Source: Psychrobacter immobilis
GTDB taxonomy: Bacteria; Pseudomonadota; Gammaproteobacteria; Pseudomonadales; Moraxellaceae
Length of the DNA: 64,000 bases
NCBI RefSeq assembly: GCF_904846185.1
Contig: NZ_CAJGZQ010000018.1
Coordinates: forward strand, 1 to 64,000
Reading direction: 5' to 3'
Part shown: in pieces, positions 28,501 through 37,591 of the stretch
Numbering within the stretch: position 1 is the first letter of the stretch
How the letters are laid out: the number at the start of each line of letters is the position of its first letter
Notes under the pieces: generated by a model
What the model saw: only the letters and a program-made list of their open reading frames with translations
Databases searched by the model: none
What the model was told of the DNA's origin: nothing
Translations under genes and position numbers: made by a program

Positions 28501-29729
28501 ACGGCATGTCCTGCCGCTAATATGTTACGAGCTGCATTAAAATCAGCGTTCGCAACATACATGCATTTGACGCACTCAAATTTAGACTGAGTTTGTCTGT
28601 TATCGACAGCGATATGCTGGCATTCAGAGCAGGTTTGGCTGGTGTAGCGTGGATTTACTTTGATAAGTAAGCCGCCTTGCCAGTGTTGCTTATACTCAAG
28701 CATATCGACCATCATGCCCCAGCCTTGATCTAGGATTGATTTGTTTAATCCTGACTTGGCTTTGACATGACGACCTTTGTTCTCCACCGACCCGCTGGCT
28801 GATTTCGACATATTAGCGACCTTTAAATCCTCACAAGCAATCATGGCGTGGTTTTTGCTGATGCGGGTGGTGATTTTATGCAAGTAGTCATGGCGAATAT
28901 TAGCAATGTGGCTGTGTAGCTTTTGAATCTTGCGGTTTTGCTTTTTCCAGTTTTGGCTAAACAGAACCTTTCTGCTTAATTGACGCTGTAATTTGGCAAG
29001 TTTAATTTGATTGGCTTTAAAGCTGTTTTTCGGTTTGATGTACTGACCGTTTGAGGTGGTGAGTAGTTTACTGATACCCATATCCAAACCAATGGCGCTT
29101 GTGGCAGGGTGACGTGGGTTCTCATCCAGTTCGCGCTCTGTGCCAAACGACACGTACCAGTGCCCTAATTTCTTGCTAATGGTGACATTTTTAATCGTGC
29201 CAATAATGTCTTGCGATTTCCTAAACGTCACCAAGCCCACGCCATTAGGCAGTTTTACTCGATTGCCTTCAACACGACAGTATTTATCAAACTGAACCAA
29301 GCGAATGGAGTCACGCCCATCTGATTTGCGCTTAAATTGTGGCATCAATGGTCGTCGTTGAATCTCTGTGCCATCAGCCAATTTAAAGAACTTAGGTTTG
29401 CGAGGTTTCTTTTTATTTTCTTTTAACCTGGCATGTACTTTAGGATCAAAAAAACGCGACCAAGCCGATGCCAGATCACGTACTTTTTGTTGTAAAGAGA
29501 CAGCATTTGAGCTGGTTTTTAAGAACTCGAAATCAGGGTTGCTTTTTAGATCCATGATTTTATTAACGAGGTTGGTGGCATTGATAAACGCATCTTTAGC
29601 AAACATCTCAAATGAGATTGCCAGCACTTGATTCCAAACAAAACGTGCAGAGCCGACAAGATTATTTAAAATAATTTCCTGCTCCGTATTAGGCTCCAGC
29701 CTAAATTTATACGCTTTGTTGATTTTCAT
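28422..29729 (-). CDS. tnpB: TnpB RNA-guided nuclease of IS605 group
   Basis: A 435-residue TnpB, the ancestor-type of Cas12 nucleases. The RuvC-like catalytic residues are all present: D216 in IGLDMGI, E300 in IACEDL and D396 in NADFNAARN. A zinc finger is formed by C367/C370 (TCSEC) and C386/C389 (CVKC). The N-terminus (MKINKAYKFRLEPN) is typical. Residues after 400 (AEGGCSKGRPLKQKT) overlap the RNA scaffold region. The frame is intact, so the nuclease is probably functional. TnpB is known to help retain the element by cutting empty donor sites. Confidence 0.93.
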   Translation of the reverse strand: MKINKAYKFRLEPNTEQEIILNNLVGSARFVWNQVLAISFEMFAKDAFINATNLVNKIMDLKSNPDFEFLKTSSNAVSLQQKVRDLASAWSRFFDPKVHARLKENKKKPRKPKFFKLADGTEIQRRPLMPQFKRKSDGRDSIRLVQFDKYCRVEGNRVKLPNGVGLVTFRKSQDIIGTIKNVTISKKLGHWYVSFGTERELDENPRHPATSAIGLDMGISKLLTTSNGQYIKPKNSFKANQIKLAKLQRQLSRKVLFSQNWKKQNRKIQKLHSHIANIRHDYLHKITTRISKNHAMIACEDLKVANMSKSASGSVENKGRHVKAKSGLNKSILDQGWGMMVDMLEYKQHWQGGLLIKVNPRYTSQTCSECQHIAVDNRQTQSKFECVKCMYVANADFNAARNILAAGHAVLSAEGGCSKGRPLKQKTCDLREKVA

Positions 29730-29821
29730 CTAACACTCTTTATAAGTTACAAGGTATTATAATAATTAATTATTCTACCAGATTCAGGCGCATATTATGT
29801 AATTTAAACATTAAAAATGAT

Positions 29822-29866
29822 GCGAAATTCACCGCCACCCTAATGTCGGATGGCGTCCTCTTTCGC
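29822..29866. repeat. Imperfect hairpin, candidate left end of the tnpB element
   Basis: GCGAAA at 29822 pairs with TTTCGC at 29861. Inside, CGCCACCC at 29833 pairs with GGATGGCG at 29848 (one G-T pair). Subterminal hairpins of this kind mark IS605-group left ends. The exact cleavage site and target motif are unresolved. Confidence 0.45.
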
Positions 29867-29885
29867 GGTTTTGATAGTAATAGAC

Positions 29886-29940
29886 AAAAAAAGGGCAGAC
29901 ATTGCTGTTCGATATAGCAATGCCTGCCCTTTTTCTTTTT
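29886..29940. terminator. Bidirectional terminator after DksA-like gene
   Basis: A long stem (AAAGGGCAG and CATTGCT with one mismatch, pairing AGCAATG and CTGCCCTTT), flanked by A and T tracts. Confidence 0.88.
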
Positions 29941-30206
29941 TAACGTAATTGACTGTCTTTGCTACCGCGCCGGTTAAACAACTCAGCGGCTCTCGCCTCT
30001 TGTTCAAGTTCTGTCTGACAGCTGACGCAATACTGAATACCAGGCACTGCTAACCGCCGTGCTTCTGGAATAGGCTTGCCGCATTCATCACACATCTCGG
30101 CACTGATGCCAGTTGGCAACGCACGTCGTGCCCGCTCTAATGCATCGTTTACCGTTGCATCCATTTGCTCATGCTCAGCACCATCTCTTGACCAACCACC
30201 TGCCAT
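29940..30206 (-). CDS. DksA/TraR-family C4 zinc-finger protein (YbiI-like)
   Basis: An 88-residue protein with the C-terminal zinc finger of the DksA/TraR family: MCDECGKPIPEARRLAVPG followed by QYCVSC, giving four cysteines for one zinc. The N-terminal MAGGWSRDGAEHEQMDATVNDALERAR segment is typical of the short YbiI-like subgroup, which lacks the long coiled coil of DksA. By family it may bind RNA polymerase through the secondary channel, but the role of the short form is not established. A terminator overlaps its stop codon. Confidence 0.88.
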   Translation of the reverse strand: MAGGWSRDGAEHEQMDATVNDALERARRALPTGISAEMCDECGKPIPEARRLAVPGIQYCVSCQTELEQEARAAELFNRRGSKDSQLR

Positions 30207-30367
30207 AACTTCATCCTATTTACGATAATCAGATATTACAAATCGCTTTAATAACAAATAGATGGGGTTATCTATGATTGATTGCAACCTACTAGAGCAT
30301 GCCTCAATCTGAAAGTATGCGAATAAAGGCGCTAAATAATGACATTTCCTAGCAAAAAATCACATGG

Positions 30368-31216
30368 CTAATCTTTTGGCTGTAGCTCAACCACTTGCCC
30401 GCGTACCCCGATGCTTTCATCACTCATCAAACAGACATAGCCTGCCATGATATCTTCAGGGGTTTTTAGGCTCATAGGGTTTTCTCCTGGATAAGCATGC
30501 GCACGCATATTGGTACGAGTGCCACCAGGATTGACACAGTTAAAACGTAAATTAGTCGTATTCTGCGTCTCTTGGGTAAAGATATCACTCATGCCTTCTA
30601 CGGCTTGCTTGGACAGCGCATAAGCACCCCAGAACGCGCGAGGATGTGTACCAACCGTGCTAGAGGTGAAAACAATAGAGCCATTCTCAGCATCTTTAAG
30701 TAATGGTAGCAGTGCTTGGGTGAGCATAAACGTCGAGGTAAAGTTCACTTTCATAACTTGTGCAAAAGTATCGACGTCATACATCTCAAGTGGGGTTAGC
30801 TGCCCAAGCATACCCGCATTGTGCAAGATGCCATCGAGCTGACCGACTTCTTTATTAATCAATCCCTCTAACTGCTGCATCTCAGCATAAGTTGCTCCTT
30901 CTAGATTCATCGGTAGCATGGCAGGCTGTTTGCCACCAAGACTTTCAATCTCATCATAAACATATTCAAGCTTGCTGCTGGTACGTCCCAATAACAGGAC
31001 TGTCGCTCCATAACGAGCATAAGTCAGCGCGGCAACGCGGCCGATACCGTCACCTGCCCCCGTGACCAAAATAGTCTTACCGTCTAAACAATTATCAGAT
31101 GGTACAAAATTGCGAATATCATTATGAGTTAACGGTTGAGTTAGACTTTGAACGGTTTTCTGGTGGTCTTGCTGACTAGCTGACTGGTTAATATTGTCAC
31201 TCATGGCATTGCTCAC
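30368..31216 (-). CDS. yciK: SDR-family oxidoreductase YciK
   Basis: A 282-residue short-chain dehydrogenase. It shows the cofactor loop TGAGDGIG, HNAG, the SST segment of the catalytic serine and YALSK of the active site, then NPGGTRTNMRAHAYPGENP, which is characteristic of YciK. There is an extra Ser/Gln-rich N-terminus of about 40 residues; starts at residue 1 or 5 are both possible. The substrate is unknown. It follows a phosphatase gene and ubiG on the same strand, the same neighbourhood seen in Pseudomonas. Confidence 0.88.
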   Translation of the reverse strand: MSNAMSDNINQSASQQDHQKTVQSLTQPLTHNDIRNFVPSDNCLDGKTILVTGAGDGIGRVAALTYARYGATVLLLGRTSSKLEYVYDEIESLGGKQPAMLPMNLEGATYAEMQQLEGLINKEVGQLDGILHNAGMLGQLTPLEMYDVDTFAQVMKVNFTSTFMLTQALLPLLKDAENGSIVFTSSTVGTHPRAFWGAYALSKQAVEGMSDIFTQETQNTTNLRFNCVNPGGTRTNMRAHAYPGENPMSLKTPEDIMAGYVCLMSDESIGVRGQVVELQPKD

Positions 31217-31303
31217 TGCTTATCGTTTAATAGTTGGGATGCTAAATATTTATCGTATTTCTTTAAAAACATAGAGTGTGGCGGACTCGATTTATAATTT
31301 TAT

Positions 31304-32014
31304 TTATAAATAGTCAAATTTACCAGAAGAGAGCAACAGTTTATTTAATTGCTCAGGCGTATCAGTAATATAATCTGCACCCCATTTCTTTAGGTTTTTT
31401 TGATCTTCAGGCGGAATATAACCATAAGCAGCTAGAATCGTCGGCATGCCAGCCGCATTACCAGCTTCGATATCACGGATATGGTCGCCAACATAAATCA
31501 CGCTTTCAGCGGCGCCGCGAGGGATACCAAGCTTCTCTAACGCCGCATACATAGGCTCTGGGTCAGGTTTTGAGCGAGACACATCATCAGGACAGACCAA
31601 AGCAGAACAGCGCCCGTCTAACTGCATCTTTTCTAGTAACTTCTCTGCCAGATAACGCGGCTTGTTGGTCACAATACCCCATGGCACCCCTTTTTCTTCA
31701 AGAGCAGTCAACACGTCTTCTAATTCAGCGAACACACAACTATCGACGCATATCTCAGCTTCATAATCATCTAAAAACTGTTGGCGAAACTCCTGCAAAG
31801 CTTCTTCGCTAACCTCAATTTGATCGTTATGACGTAGCATCAACTGTACCATCGCTGAAGCACCAGCAGAAACTTGCTCGCGAATCTCTGCTTCAGGGGG
31901 TGCTTGCCAATCATTTTCGCGGCTCATTTTACCGATAATACGGACAAAATCAGCAGCCGTATCGATTAATGTCCCATCGAGATCAAATAAAACCGCTTTT
32001 ACAAATTGGCTCAT
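31304..32014 (-). CDS. mupP: HAD-family phosphatase (MupP/Gph type)
   Basis: A 236-residue haloacid-dehalogenase phosphatase with nucleophile motif FDLDGTLIDT (Asp11, Asp13), motif II GIVTNKP, the lysine in SRSKPDPEP and motif IV YVGDHIRDIEAG. The family includes phosphoglycolate phosphatase Gph and the N-acetylmuramate-6-phosphate phosphatase MupP of peptidoglycan recycling. The ubiG-mupP-yciK order as in Pseudomonas favours MupP, but sequence alone does not settle this. The start MSQFVKAVLF at 32014 is chosen over 32071 because the HAD motif should be close to the N-terminus. Confidence 0.8.
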   Translation of the reverse strand: MSQFVKAVLFDLDGTLIDTAADFVRIIGKMSRENDWQAPPEAEIREQVSAGASAMVQLMLRHNDQIEVSEEALQEFRQQFLDDYEAEICVDSCVFAELEDVLTALEEKGVPWGIVTNKPRYLAEKLLEKMQLDGRCSALVCPDDVSRSKPDPEPMYAALEKLGIPRGAAESVIYVGDHIRDIEAGNAAGMPTILAAYGYIPPEDQKNLKKWGADYITDTPEQLNKLLLSSGKFDYL

Positions 32015-32089
32015 AGTGAATGCTCTTAATATAGATAAGGTGTTGAGTGAAATAGGATGGCATGAAAACAACCAAATACGGCATTCAGC

Positions 32090-32929
32090 TTAAGCCAGTG
32101 GCTTGTGTACTGCCATCATGTAATTGACATCGACATTTTGAGCTAACCAATAGCGCTTGGTCAGCGGATTATAATGCAAGCCAATGATATCTTGACGTGT
32201 GAATCCAGCATCAATTGCCATTTTGTCTAGCTCAGCTGGCGTAATAAATTTGGCATAGTCATGAGTGCCGCGATCGAGCAAACGCAATACATACTCTGCG
32301 CCAACGATGGCAAACAGATATGATTTAGGGTTTCGGTTAATCGTCGATAGCACGCAGACACCGTCTGGTGCCAATAACTCAAAACACGCCTGCACAATCG
32401 AGCTGGGATCAGGCACATGCTCGAGCATCTCCATGCAAGTCACCACATCGAACTGACCTGCATGAGTTTTGGCCAATTCTTCTACTGGGATATGCTGATA
32501 ACGCAACGTCTCATGTAAAGCGCTTTGCTCTGCATGCAGCGCTGCCGCTTTTAGATTTTCGGTACCTAAGTCAATTCCTGTCACATACGCACCGCGACGT
32601 GCCATAGACTCTGACAAGATACCGCCGCCACAGCCGACATCGAGCACTTTTTTTCCAGCCAAGCCAGTTTCAGCCGTTTTACGAATGTCCGTATCAGCAC
32701 TGTCATTTTGATAACTGCGCTTGACGTTTTCTTCTATCCAATTTAAACGCAGTGGATTTATTTCATGCAAAGTCGCAAATGCACCCGTCTTACTCCACCA
32801 TTCGCTTGCCAACTTATTAAACTTGTCGACTTCGCTAGGATCTACATTAATGGCGGTAGGCGTTGTATCATCAAGACTGCTGTTTGCTTGCTCATTCAAA
32901 GAAGGCGAGGAAGATAGAGCTGAGCTCAT
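32090..32929 (-). CDS. ubiG: Ubiquinone biosynthesis O-methyltransferase UbiG
   Basis: A SAM-dependent methyltransferase of 279 residues that carries out both O-methylations of ubiquinone synthesis. Motif I is VLDVGCGGGILSESMARRG, motif post-I is VTGIDLG, and the segments CMEMLEHVPDP and TINRNPKSYLFAIVGAEYVL are UbiG hallmarks. The N-terminal 30 residues are Ser/Thr-rich and extra relative to E. coli UbiG. KFNKLASEWW marks the start of the conserved part. First gene of the ubiG-phosphatase-yciK series. Confidence 0.95.
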   Translation of the reverse strand: MSSALSSSPSLNEQANSSLDDTTPTAINVDPSEVDKFNKLASEWWSKTGAFATLHEINPLRLNWIEENVKRSYQNDSADTDIRKTAETGLAGKKVLDVGCGGGILSESMARRGAYVTGIDLGTENLKAAALHAEQSALHETLRYQHIPVEELAKTHAGQFDVVTCMEMLEHVPDPSSIVQACFELLAPDGVCVLSTINRNPKSYLFAIVGAEYVLRLLDRGTHDYAKFITPAELDKMAIDAGFTRQDIIGLHYNPLTKRYWLAQNVDVNYMMAVHKPLA

Positions 32930-33378
32930 TGCATTTTTCCTTTATTGTCATTATCGTTATAATCATATACAGTGCACAATTATGTACCTAATATTAGCAT
33001 GAGAGCGGCAGCTTTGTCGTGAGTACATCGTCACCGATTGTGAATACTTTTAGCAAACGTTCATATTTTCTGTACCATTTTTTTAAATGATAGATGCCTC
33101 AAACAGTCTAAAACCTAAATAATAAAACGCTAAAAAAATTCCAAAAAACACGGTGAAATATGCCTTAAATAATGGCTCACAGCTTTACAACCATTAGTTA
33201 AGAATCGGATTCACAAGCGACCATGTTTTACGTTATTATAGTCGATACGTCACTATAGTTCGATTATACTCGACGCTGTCTCGTTTGGGCACTTTAAAAA
33301 CCTGTGCGCTATACCCAAAACCATACGATACTAAAACATCTCAACAAACCCTAAGTTTTCACACCTCAAGGATAAAGT
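32930..33378. other. Divergent intergenic region between ubiG and dsbA
   Basis: About 450 bases, AT-rich, with several short inverted motifs but no stem with a T-tract and no small gene. Promoters for ubiG and dsbA are expected. Confidence 0.4.
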
Positions 33379-33999
33379 ATGAAACGTGTCATCACACTGA
33401 CTGGTCTGGCCATGGCCATTGGACTTGCCACTATGGGCGCACAAGCTGCCGACTATGTCGCCGGAAAAGACTATCGCGTGCTAGACAATCCAGAAAAAAT
33501 CAGCGGTGATGCTATCATTGTTCGTGAGTTTTTTTGGTATGGTTGCCCGCATTGTAACGTTCTTAACCCACATATGGAAAAATGGGCTAAAAACAAAGAC
33601 AAAGACGTTGCCTTTTTCAAAACGCCAGCAGCGCTTAACCCTGTCTGGGAAGCGAACGCTCGTGGTTTCTATGCCGCTCAGCTGCTAGGGTTTGAAGACA
33701 AGACTCATGACGCGCTATTTGATGCCATTCACAAAGATGGTAAGAAAATCTTTGACCAATCATCATTAAGCAAATGGTATGCGTCGAAAGGCGTTAATGA
33801 GAAGAAATTCAATAGCCTTTATAATTCATTCGCTGTTGGTACGAAAATTGGTCGTTCACAAGCAGGCGCTAAGCGTTATCAGCTCTCTGGTGTGCCAGCA
33901 GTCGTCGTGCAAGGCAAATACGTTGTAACTGGTGAAAGTGCCACTGTACCTAAAGTCGTTGACTATTTGGTTGACAAAGTGCGTGCTGAAAAGAAATAA
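33379..33999 (+). CDS. dsbA: Thiol:disulfide interchange protein DsbA
   Basis: A periplasmic oxidase that forms disulfide bonds in exported proteins. The 206 residues start with a signal peptide (LTGLAMAIGLATMGAQAA, cleavage after AQA). The active site CPHC in FWYGCPHCNVLNP sits in a thioredoxin fold, and the cis-proline loop GVPAVVV lies in the last third, as in other DsbA. AAGGATAAAGT precedes the ATG. It is transcribed alone and ends at a strong terminator. Confidence 0.95.
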   Translation: MKRVITLTGLAMAIGLATMGAQAADYVAGKDYRVLDNPEKISGDAIIVREFFWYGCPHCNVLNPHMEKWAKNKDKDVAFFKTPAALNPVWEANARGFYAAQLLGFEDKTHDALFDAIHKDGKKIFDQSSLSKWYASKGVNEKKFNSLYNSFAVGTKIGRSQAGAKRYQLSGVPAVVVQGKYVVTGESATVPKVVDYLVDKVRAEKK

Positions 34000-34089
34000 G
34001 TTAAGTACTAATATAAATTAGGTACCGTTATAAATTAGGGACTAGCATTTATCTATAAGTGTCATTTGTACCTAAATGCTCTTACCCAT

Positions 34090-34122
34090 AAAAAAGCCAA
34101 TCACTTGATGATTGGCTTTTTG
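34090..34122. terminator. Bidirectional terminator, dsbA / darP
   Basis: The stem AAAAGCCAATCA / TGATTGGCTTTT with loop CTTGA, flanked by A and T tracts, between convergent genes. Confidence 0.88.
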
Positions 34123-34200
34123 CATTTGTAGACTACATTCATTTATAAGTGGAGATATTGTATAAATAGTGGTCAAAGTTATTTAGCCACTATCATCTTA

Positions 34201-34719
34201 TTATTTTTCTTTTTTCAATTGCGACAAAATAGTGACTTCACGAATATAACTGGCTAAGTCTGCTTTAGACTCTGCCATCAGCTCATCATCTTGGGTATGT
34301 TTGGCGTACTCAATCCATAACAGTAATTGATACATACTATTTTGTTCAGATGCTTGGTATTGTTTAACGAACTGCTTAAGCGTCCCTTCATCATTAATAT
34401 TTAAACGCTCAAACCAACTTTCTATTTTTGAGACCTGTTCTTTAGGGAAAAACGCATCAAATAATGCTTTTACCAATTCGTGGCGGTTTTCTTCACTAAT
34501 CAGCTTACCAACGCGCTTGGTTTGGCGAATACGAGCATTAGCGCTGGTGATATCGGCCAATGCCATGAGTTCTGCCATAAAATAGTCACTGGCTGGCAGA
34601 TTTTTGAGCTGCTTTTTCGATAAGCTGGCAAGTGGTATCGACAACTTCTGCAAGCGCTCATGGGCCTTTTTGAGTTCAGTGCGCGAGACGCGCATATCCT
34701 GTTCTTTCCAGTCAATCAT
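34201..34719 (-). CDS. darP: Dual-action ribosomal maturation protein DarP (YjgA)
   Basis: A 172-residue, helical, charged protein of the YjgA family that associates with 50S precursors during late assembly. The N-terminal VSRTELKKAHERLQKLSIPLASLSKKQLKNLP and the RQTKRVGKLI segment correspond to the conserved VSKSEIKR...LDKIPL and QLIGKMLR blocks of E. coli YjgA. The E. coli-type acidic N-terminal tail is missing and the protein starts close to the conserved part. It lies downstream of rapZ after a 100-base gap with an inverted repeat. Confidence 0.8.
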   Translation of the reverse strand: MIDWKEQDMRVSRTELKKAHERLQKLSIPLASLSKKQLKNLPASDYFMAELMALADITSANARIRQTKRVGKLISEENRHELVKALFDAFFPKEQVSKIESWFERLNINDEGTLKQFVKQYQASEQNSMYQLLLWIEYAKHTQDDELMAESKADLASYIREVTILSQLKKEK

Positions 34720-34754
34720 AAAAGCTTTCCAAAATAATAAATAATAAAATTAAC

Positions 34755-34805
34755 AGGGGCATGTCCTCATTTTAGGAATAGTCATAAAAATGAAGATATG
34801 CCCCA
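34755..34805. repeat. Inverted repeat between rapZ and darP
   Basis: GGGGCAT at 34756 pairs with ATGCCCC at 34798. Inside, TCATTTT pairs with AAAATGA. On the minus strand the hairpin is followed by TGTTAATTTTATTATT, so it could be a weak terminator or attenuator between the two genes. Confidence 0.55.
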
Positions 34806-34819
34806 GTGTTTACCAATAA

Positions 34820-35785
34820 CTACCAACGATTTTTTTCACGATGTTTCGCCAGCACTTTTATACTTTGCGGCATAACATCGGCAAGACGACGTTGTAAATT
34901 ATCGGTGATGAATACTGAACGATGCTTACCACCAGTACAGCCAATGGCCACTGTCACTGTATGGCGGTTATTGTGTAAAAATTCGGGCAACCAACGGGTT
35001 AAAAACTTATCTATATCATCAGTCATCTCAGCCACTTCTGGATAGTCGGCAAAGAATGCGGCAACTTCCGTGTCTAGACCTGTCGAAGTACGCAATTTAG
35101 GGTTCCAATGCGGATTCGGCAAAATTCTCACATCAAAGACAAAATCTGCATCAATAGGACTGCCATATTTAAAGCCAAAAGACAGCAGATTAATCACAAT
35201 CTGATTGTCCACGCCGACATGTTCACGCAAGCTGTCTTTCAATTGATGAATATTCAAATTGCTGGTATCAATTCTGATATCGGCATGACCTGCGATAGGC
35301 TCTAACAGCTCCACTTCTTTTTTAATCGCGGCAGGTAGATTAAAAGCAATGTGCTTGGCATTGTCACTATCAATATCCTGTGACATCAGCGGATGTACGC
35401 GGCGTGTCGCATTAAAACGTGCTATCAAGGTACTTTCTTGCGCGGTCACGTACACTACTTTGACCGCATGCGCCCCGTATGTTTTCTTTAAGGATGCATG
35501 CATCTCTGCAAAGTTGGATAGATCCGCTCGCGGTGTTCGAATATCAACACCAAGCGCAATACGACGAATCCCACTTTCATTGACCAATTTATGCGCAGCA
35601 TCCGGCAATAAGGATAACGGTAAGTTATCAATAGAATAATATCCTAAATCTTCTAAGATATTTAATACTGATGTTTTACCTGAGCCTGAACGCCCTGATA
35701 CCACTAGGATACTGAGCTTATCGGTTGCTATTTTACACGCTGCCTGCTCAGATTGACTGTTATTTTCACCCTGACTCACATCCAT
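34820..35785 (-). CDS. rapZ: RNase adapter protein RapZ (YvcJ-like ATPase)
   Basis: A 321-residue nucleotide-binding protein. In E. coli RapZ senses glucosamine-6-phosphate and delivers the sRNA GlmZ to RNase E. The Walker A is GRSGSGKTS near residue 34, then DNLPLSLLP, GVDIRTPR and, in the C-terminal domain, the FGFKYGSP, DVRFLPNP-like and IGCTGGKHRSV segments that bind the sugar phosphate. It has about 25 extra Ser/Gln-rich N-terminal residues. It is closely linked to panC, unlike the E. coli rpoN-linked location. Confidence 0.92.
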   Translation of the reverse strand: MDVSQGENNSQSEQAACKIATDKLSILVVSGRSGSGKTSVLNILEDLGYYSIDNLPLSLLPDAAHKLVNESGIRRIALGVDIRTPRADLSNFAEMHASLKKTYGAHAVKVVYVTAQESTLIARFNATRRVHPLMSQDIDSDNAKHIAFNLPAAIKKEVELLEPIAGHADIRIDTSNLNIHQLKDSLREHVGVDNQIVINLLSFGFKYGSPIDADFVFDVRILPNPHWNPKLRTSTGLDTEVAAFFADYPEVAEMTDDIDKFLTRWLPEFLHNNRHTVTVAIGCTGGKHRSVFITDNLQRRLADVMPQSIKVLAKHREKNRW

Positions 35786-35827
35786 GATTCACCCATTCTA
35801 GTCCATTGCATCCTGCGAATTACTATG

Positions 35828-36736
35828 TCACAACGATTGATCCACCGTCACCAATTGATTGTCTAACAAACGTGCACGTCCTAGCCAAGCAGCGACTAAA
35901 ATCATCAAACTCTTATTTTCTACATTAAAAGTTACAGTATCATTGGTGAGTGACTCTAGTGTATCGGTTTTAATGTCTAAATAATCAATAATGAAGCCAG
36001 CATCCGTAATACGCTGATGCGTTTCTGCTAGCAACGACTGAACAGCTTGTTGGCTCTGTTCGCCTCTCTCTAACTGCTTTGCTAAATATTGTAGCGCTTG
36101 ATGGATAACAGGTGCTACCTCACGTTCAGTGGCACTTAAATATTGATTACGCGATGAGAGCGCCAAACCATCTGCAGCGCGGACAATAGGTGCCCCTATA
36201 ATTTCAATGGGATAACTTAAATCACGTACCAATTGCTTAATAATCGCTAATTGTTGATAGTCTTTTTGTCCAAAAACAGCCATATCTGGTTGTACGATAT
36301 TGAACAGTTTAGAGACGACAATACCAACACCGTCAAAATGCCCAGGGCGTGATTGACCACATAATTGAGTGGTAATAGCTCCCGCGAGAACGGAAGTCGG
36401 CGGCGGTAATACAGGGTACATCTCTTCAATACTGGGCGCAAACACATAATCAGTATCGACCGTTGCTAGCTTAGCGACATCCTCATCAAGCGTGCGAGGA
36501 TAACTATCAAAGTCCTCTCCCGCGCCAAATTGAGTAGGGTTAACAAAAATACTAACCACCACGATATCAGCATGTTGCTTGGCTATTTTTACTAATTCAA
36601 GATGACCAGCATGCAGATTGCCCATCGTTGGCACTAAAGCGATACGCTGTGGGCCATCTTGATTGTCAGTTTTTTGTCCACGATAAGACTGTAAAGCCGT
36701 ACGCAATGCGGAGATGTGATGATGAATGATTGGCAT
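35828..36736 (-). CDS. panC: Pantothenate synthetase (PanC)
   Basis: ATP-dependent condensation of D-pantoate with beta-alanine in coenzyme A synthesis. 302 residues with VPTMGNLHAGHLELV (HxGH nucleotide-binding motif), NPTQFGAGEDFDSYPR, FGQKDYQQLAIIKQLV and LALSSRNQYLS (KMSKS-like loop), as expected for the family. panB lies 41 bases upstream on the same strand, so the two steps of pantothenate synthesis are co-transcribed. Confidence 0.96.
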   Translation of the reverse strand: MPIIHHHISALRTALQSYRGQKTDNQDGPQRIALVPTMGNLHAGHLELVKIAKQHADIVVVSIFVNPTQFGAGEDFDSYPRTLDEDVAKLATVDTDYVFAPSIEEMYPVLPPPTSVLAGAITTQLCGQSRPGHFDGVGIVVSKLFNIVQPDMAVFGQKDYQQLAIIKQLVRDLSYPIEIIGAPIVRAADGLALSSRNQYLSATEREVAPVIHQALQYLAKQLERGEQSQQAVQSLLAETHQRITDAGFIIDYLDIKTDTLESLTNDTVTFNVENKSLMILVAAWLGRARLLDNQLVTVDQSL

Positions 36737-36777
36737 GGTTAACTATTCTTCTACTGATAATCGTAAAAACTAAAATG

Positions 36778-37578
36778 TTAGCTAAACTGGTGCTGCTCGG
36801 TTGGGAAGCTGCCTTCACGTACTGACTGCTGGTAAAGGGCAAATGCGCCTTCGATACTGCGCGGGCTATTACGCTCATCGGTCAAAAAGTCATGAATAAA
36901 GCGCGGGACACGGCCGTGCGTCATACCTAGCATGTCATGCATGACCAACACTTGACCATCCGTATCCGCACCAGCACCAATCCCAATAACTGGTACTGCG
37001 ACGGCTTCCGTCACTACTTTTGCAAGCTCAGCAGGTACGCACTCTAACACTAGCAGCGCAGCACCTGCCGCAACGACTGCTTTCGCATCAGCAAGCAATT
37101 TATCAGCCGCTTCGTCACCACGACCTTGGATTTTATAACCACCAAACACATTAACTGATTGCGGTGTTAATCCTAAATGCACACAAGTAGGCGTCCCTGC
37201 TTGCGCCAAAGTCGTGATTAAATCGCAAAGCTCACTACCACCTTCAATCTTAATCACATGCGCGCCCGCCTGCATCAGCTGGCGACTATTGGCAACCGCT
37301 TCTGGCAGGGTCACATAGCTCATGAATGGCAGGTCAGCCAAAATCAGCGCGTGTTTATTACTACGGGCAATATTGGCCGTATGATAAGCCATATCATTGA
37401 CAGTCACAGGTAACGTTGAATCATGACCCTGCACCACCATACCTAAACTGTCACCGATTAAAATCGTATCAATCTCTGCTTTTTCCATCATGCGTGCAAA
37501 CATCGAGTCATAGCACGTTAAGCAAGTGAACTTGGTGCCATCTTTTTTGAATTTTTTTAAAGTAGATAACGTCGTCAT
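36778..37578 (-). CDS. panB: 3-methyl-2-oxobutanoate hydroxymethyltransferase (PanB)
   Basis: Makes ketopantoate from 2-ketoisovalerate and 5,10-methylenetetrahydrofolate. 266 residues with TCLTCYDSMFARM, ILIGDSLGMVVQGHDSTLPVTV (metal-binding aspartate), VKIEGG, HLGLTPQ and the glutamate in ECVPAEL. CGAGGATCAT gives a good ribosome-binding site before the ATG. Three short direct repeats lie immediately upstream. Confidence 0.96.
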   Translation of the reverse strand: MTTLSTLKKFKKDGTKFTCLTCYDSMFARMMEKAEIDTILIGDSLGMVVQGHDSTLPVTVNDMAYHTANIARSNKHALILADLPFMSYVTLPEAVANSRQLMQAGAHVIKIEGGSELCDLITTLAQAGTPTCVHLGLTPQSVNVFGGYKIQGRGDEAADKLLADAKAVVAAGAALLVLECVPAELAKVVTEAVAVPVIGIGAGADTDGQVLVMHDMLGMTHGRVPRFIHDFLTDERNSPRSIEGAFALYQQSVREGSFPTEQHQFS

Positions 37579-37591
37579 ATGATCCTCGATT

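Larger units (their letters stand above)
28363..29866 (-). mobile_element. IS605-group element with tnpB only (IS1341-like)
   Basis: A stand-alone tnpB with typical ends. The right end on the minus strand carries a CCCCCACTT...AAGTGGTGGG hairpin followed by GAGTGTGTCAA, ending at about 28363. The left end is proposed at the imperfect hairpin 29822-29866. No Y1 transposase tnpA is present, so movement would need tnpA in trans. The element sits between the cobW-type stop codon and a bidirectional terminator at 29886 that probably served that gene before insertion. Confidence 0.7.
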
